Notes under the pieces: generated by a model
The model's database searches: none
What the model saw: the letters and a program-made list of their open reading frames with translations, nothing else
Told to the model about the DNA's origin: nothing
NCBI GenBank assembly: GCA_049325055.1
Contig: JBMOPB010000064.1
Location: forward strand, 1 to 6,200
Reading direction: 5' to 3'
Length of the DNA: 6,200 bases
From: BRHc4a sp049325055
GTDB taxonomy: Bacteria; Bacillota; Desulfotomaculia; Desulfotomaculales; Desulfocucumaceae
Made by a program: the position numbers and the translations under genes
Shown: piece after piece, positions 5,223 through 6,200 of the stretch
Numbering within the stretch: the first letter of the stretch is position 1
Layout of the letters: the number at the start of each line of letters is the position of its first letter

Positions 5223-5987
5223 GTGGCGCAAAAAAAAGTAAAATACGTGACCATGGATTACCTGGGAGCGGTTATATTTTTACTGGCGCTGTGGGAGGCG
5301 GCCTCTTTTATGCTGGACAGGCCGTATTTCCCGGGACCCTACCAGTCACTGCTGGCCTTTGGCCGCGAATTGGGAAAGGACCTTGGGGCCCACCTGTTGG
5401 TAAGCACGGCCAGGGTTGTTGTAAGTCTTTTGGCGGCGCTGGTGCCGGCGGTGCTGCTGGGGATGGTTCTGGGCCGGATGGAAAAGATCGATCGCTATGC
5501 CGCCCCGCTTATTTACCTGACCTACCCGGTTCCCAAAATAATTTTCCTTCCGCTGGTGATTACGCTATTGGGGCTTGGGGATCTTTCAAAAATATTTTTA
5601 ATATCGGTGATTGTTTTTTTTCAGATACTTGTTACCACCAGGGACGCCTCGCGACAGGTAAGCAAAAGCATGGTGGATTCCGTCCTTTCCCTGGGAGCCG
5701 GTGAAATACAGATATACCGGCATGTAATCTACCCGGCATGCCTGCCCAAGATTTTGACCGCCCTCAGGATTGGGCTGGGAACCGCCATTGCCGTACTGTT
5801 TTTCTCGGAGACAATAGCAAACCGCGGGGGATTTGGCGGCATCGGGTACCACCTGATGGAGGCCTGGGCCAGGCTGGAATGGGATGTGATGTTCGCCGCC
5901 ATAATAGCCATGGGCATTATGGGCTTCGCCCTGTATATGTTACTGGAGTGGCTGGAGAAAAGGCTTTGTCCATGGGAGTTCTTATAA
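5223..5987 (+). CDS. ABC importer permease (SsuC/TauC/NrtB-like)
   Basis: This 254-residue membrane protein has about six helices (roughly 14-30, 60-84, 92-117, 121-137, 180-196 and 222-242). It has the MetI-like core: YPVPKIIFLPL (101-111), the EAA-type coupling segment SLGAGEIQIYRHVIYPACLP (156-175), and SETIANRGGFGGIGYHLMEA (195-214), which is typical of sulfonate/nitrate/taurine permeases. The coupling segment lacks the literal EAA but keeps the G and the I-x-x-x-x-x-LP spacing, as is usual in this class. The start is GTG 5223, two bases after the ATPase stop, with AAGGGGGG just upstream inside the ATPase gene. A homodimer would form the channel, since only one permease gene is present. 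The substrate is not determined by the sequence. Confidence 0.92.
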   Translation: MAQKKVKYVTMDYLGAVIFLLALWEAASFMLDRPYFPGPYQSLLAFGRELGKDLGAHLLVSTARVVVSLLAALVPAVLLGMVLGRMEKIDRYAAPLIYLTYPVPKIIFLPLVITLLGLGDLSKIFLISVIVFFQILVTTRDASRQVSKSMVDSVLSLGAGEIQIYRHVIYPACLPKILTALRIGLGTAIAVLFFSETIANRGGFGGIGYHLMEAWARLEWDVMFAAIIAMGIMGFALYMLLEWLEKRLCPWEFL

Positions 5988-6009
5988 AGAATTCGTATGC
6001 CCCGCAAAT

Positions 6010-6038
6010 GCTCCGGTAGTGATGACCGGGGCTTTTTT
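6010..6038 (+). terminator. Intrinsic terminator of the ABC operon
   Basis: GCTCCGG (6010-6016) pairs with CCGGGGC (6026-6032), including one T-G pair, around a 9-base loop and followed by six Ts (6033-6038). A second possible left arm, GCCCCG (5999-6004), could pair with CGGGGC (6027-6032) instead, giving an alternative, longer-looped form. It begins 22 bases after the permease stop. Confidence 0.85.
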
Positions 6039-6066
6039 GTCGTATAAGTCCGGGCAGTTTCAACAG

Positions 6067-6072
6067 TATAAT
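6067..6072 (+). promoter_or_regulatory. Isolated TATAAT -10 box candidate
   Basis: A perfect TATAAT stands 29 bases after the ABC operon terminator, in a spot where a promoter for the next unit would be expected. No acceptable -35 hexamer lies 16-18 bases upstream (the nearest, TTGTCG at 6037, is 24 bases away), and there is no TGn extension. A transcript from here would begin near 6079 and contain the hairpin at 6130-6152. Confidence 0.3.
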
Positions 6073-6129
6073 AACATGGCACAAATTACCTGTTGCACCC
6101 GGGGGTAGAAAGTGATAACATAACATCTT

Positions 6130-6152
6130 GCCGGCACGCGAAAGCGGGTGGC
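6130..6152 (+). other. GNRA-capped hairpin, possible part of a structured leader
   Basis: GCC (6130-6132) pairs with GGC (6150-6152). After one bulged G, GC (6134-6135) pairs with GT (6148-6149). After an A-G mismatch, CGC (6137-6139) pairs with GCG (6144-6146) around a GAAA tetraloop. A purine-rich stretch follows (GACGGAAAGAG, then an A-run and GGGC). The mix of a GNRA loop, mismatches and conserved-looking purines resembles riboswitch aptamers. A cyclic-di-GMP-I form was considered, but the sequence does not match its core well enough to name it. The rest of any structure lies beyond the edge. No coding frame can be supported in 6039-6200. Confidence 0.3.
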
Positions 6153-6200
6153 GACGGAAAGAGAAAAAAGGGCTTAAGCGGATGGGAGAAAATACAAGTT

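Noticed and set aside
6182..6200. ATG at 6182 as the start of a new gene
   Set aside because: Only six codons are visible before the edge and the AAGGG upstream is weak and loosely spaced, so it cannot be supported.
1..6200. CRISPR array, tRNA, rRNA or insertion-sequence transposase
   Set aside because: No regularly spaced direct repeats, cloverleaf, ribosomal RNA or transposase-like frame was seen on either strand.

Overview
The window looks like a piece of an anaerobic Firmicutes chromosome, most like the sulfate-reducing or syntrophic Peptococcaceae (Desulfotomaculum/Pelotomaculum type). This rests on strong AGGAGG-type ribosome sites, use of GTG and TTG starts, mid-range GC, a sulfide:quinone-reductase-like tail next to a NapH-like iron-sulfur membrane protein, and a likely selenoprotein. 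The taxonomic call is an inference from gene content.

Left part (about 1-1770, + strand): a redox cluster. It opens with the C-terminal end of a flavin oxidoreductase of the sulfide:quinone oxidoreductase type. 28 bases later comes a four-helix membrane ferredoxin-like protein (NapH/CcoG style, four cysteine clusters). After it lies a 140-base stretch with a strong ribosome site but only a doubtful 30-codon reading frame. Next is a 79-codon thioredoxin-fold gene interrupted by one in-frame TGA exactly at the active-site position. A bacterial SECIS-like hairpin with a GGUUC loop starts 15 nt after that TGA, so I read the gene as a selenoprotein. It is followed by a hairpin, a small coiled-coil gene broken by an apparent one-base frameshift, a 71-base imperfect palindrome and an intrinsic terminator.

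Middle part (about 1790-3310, - strand): a complete PiT-family phosphate permease. Upstream of it, in the same direction, is a metallo-beta-lactamase-fold gene that keeps its HxHxDH site but lacks the C-terminal half. That gene's start is preceded by a hairpin that pairs with its own ribosome site and ends in a U run.

Right part (about 3500-6040, + strand): a compact three-gene ABC importer of the nitrate/sulfonate/taurine/thiamine-precursor type (lipoprotein, ATPase, permease) with gaps of 1-2 bases, closed by a clear terminator. The substrate cannot be read from the sequence. The 204 bases between the divergent - and + units (3309-3512) hold no gene and no convincing promoter hexamers.

Right edge (6039-6200): no finished gene. 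There is an isolated TATAAT box and a GNRA-capped hairpin that could be part of a structured leader for a gene beyond the edge.

The most interesting item is the thioredoxin-like selenoprotein with GxxU in place of CxxC, beside a sulfide:quinone-reductase-like/NapH-like electron-transfer pair.
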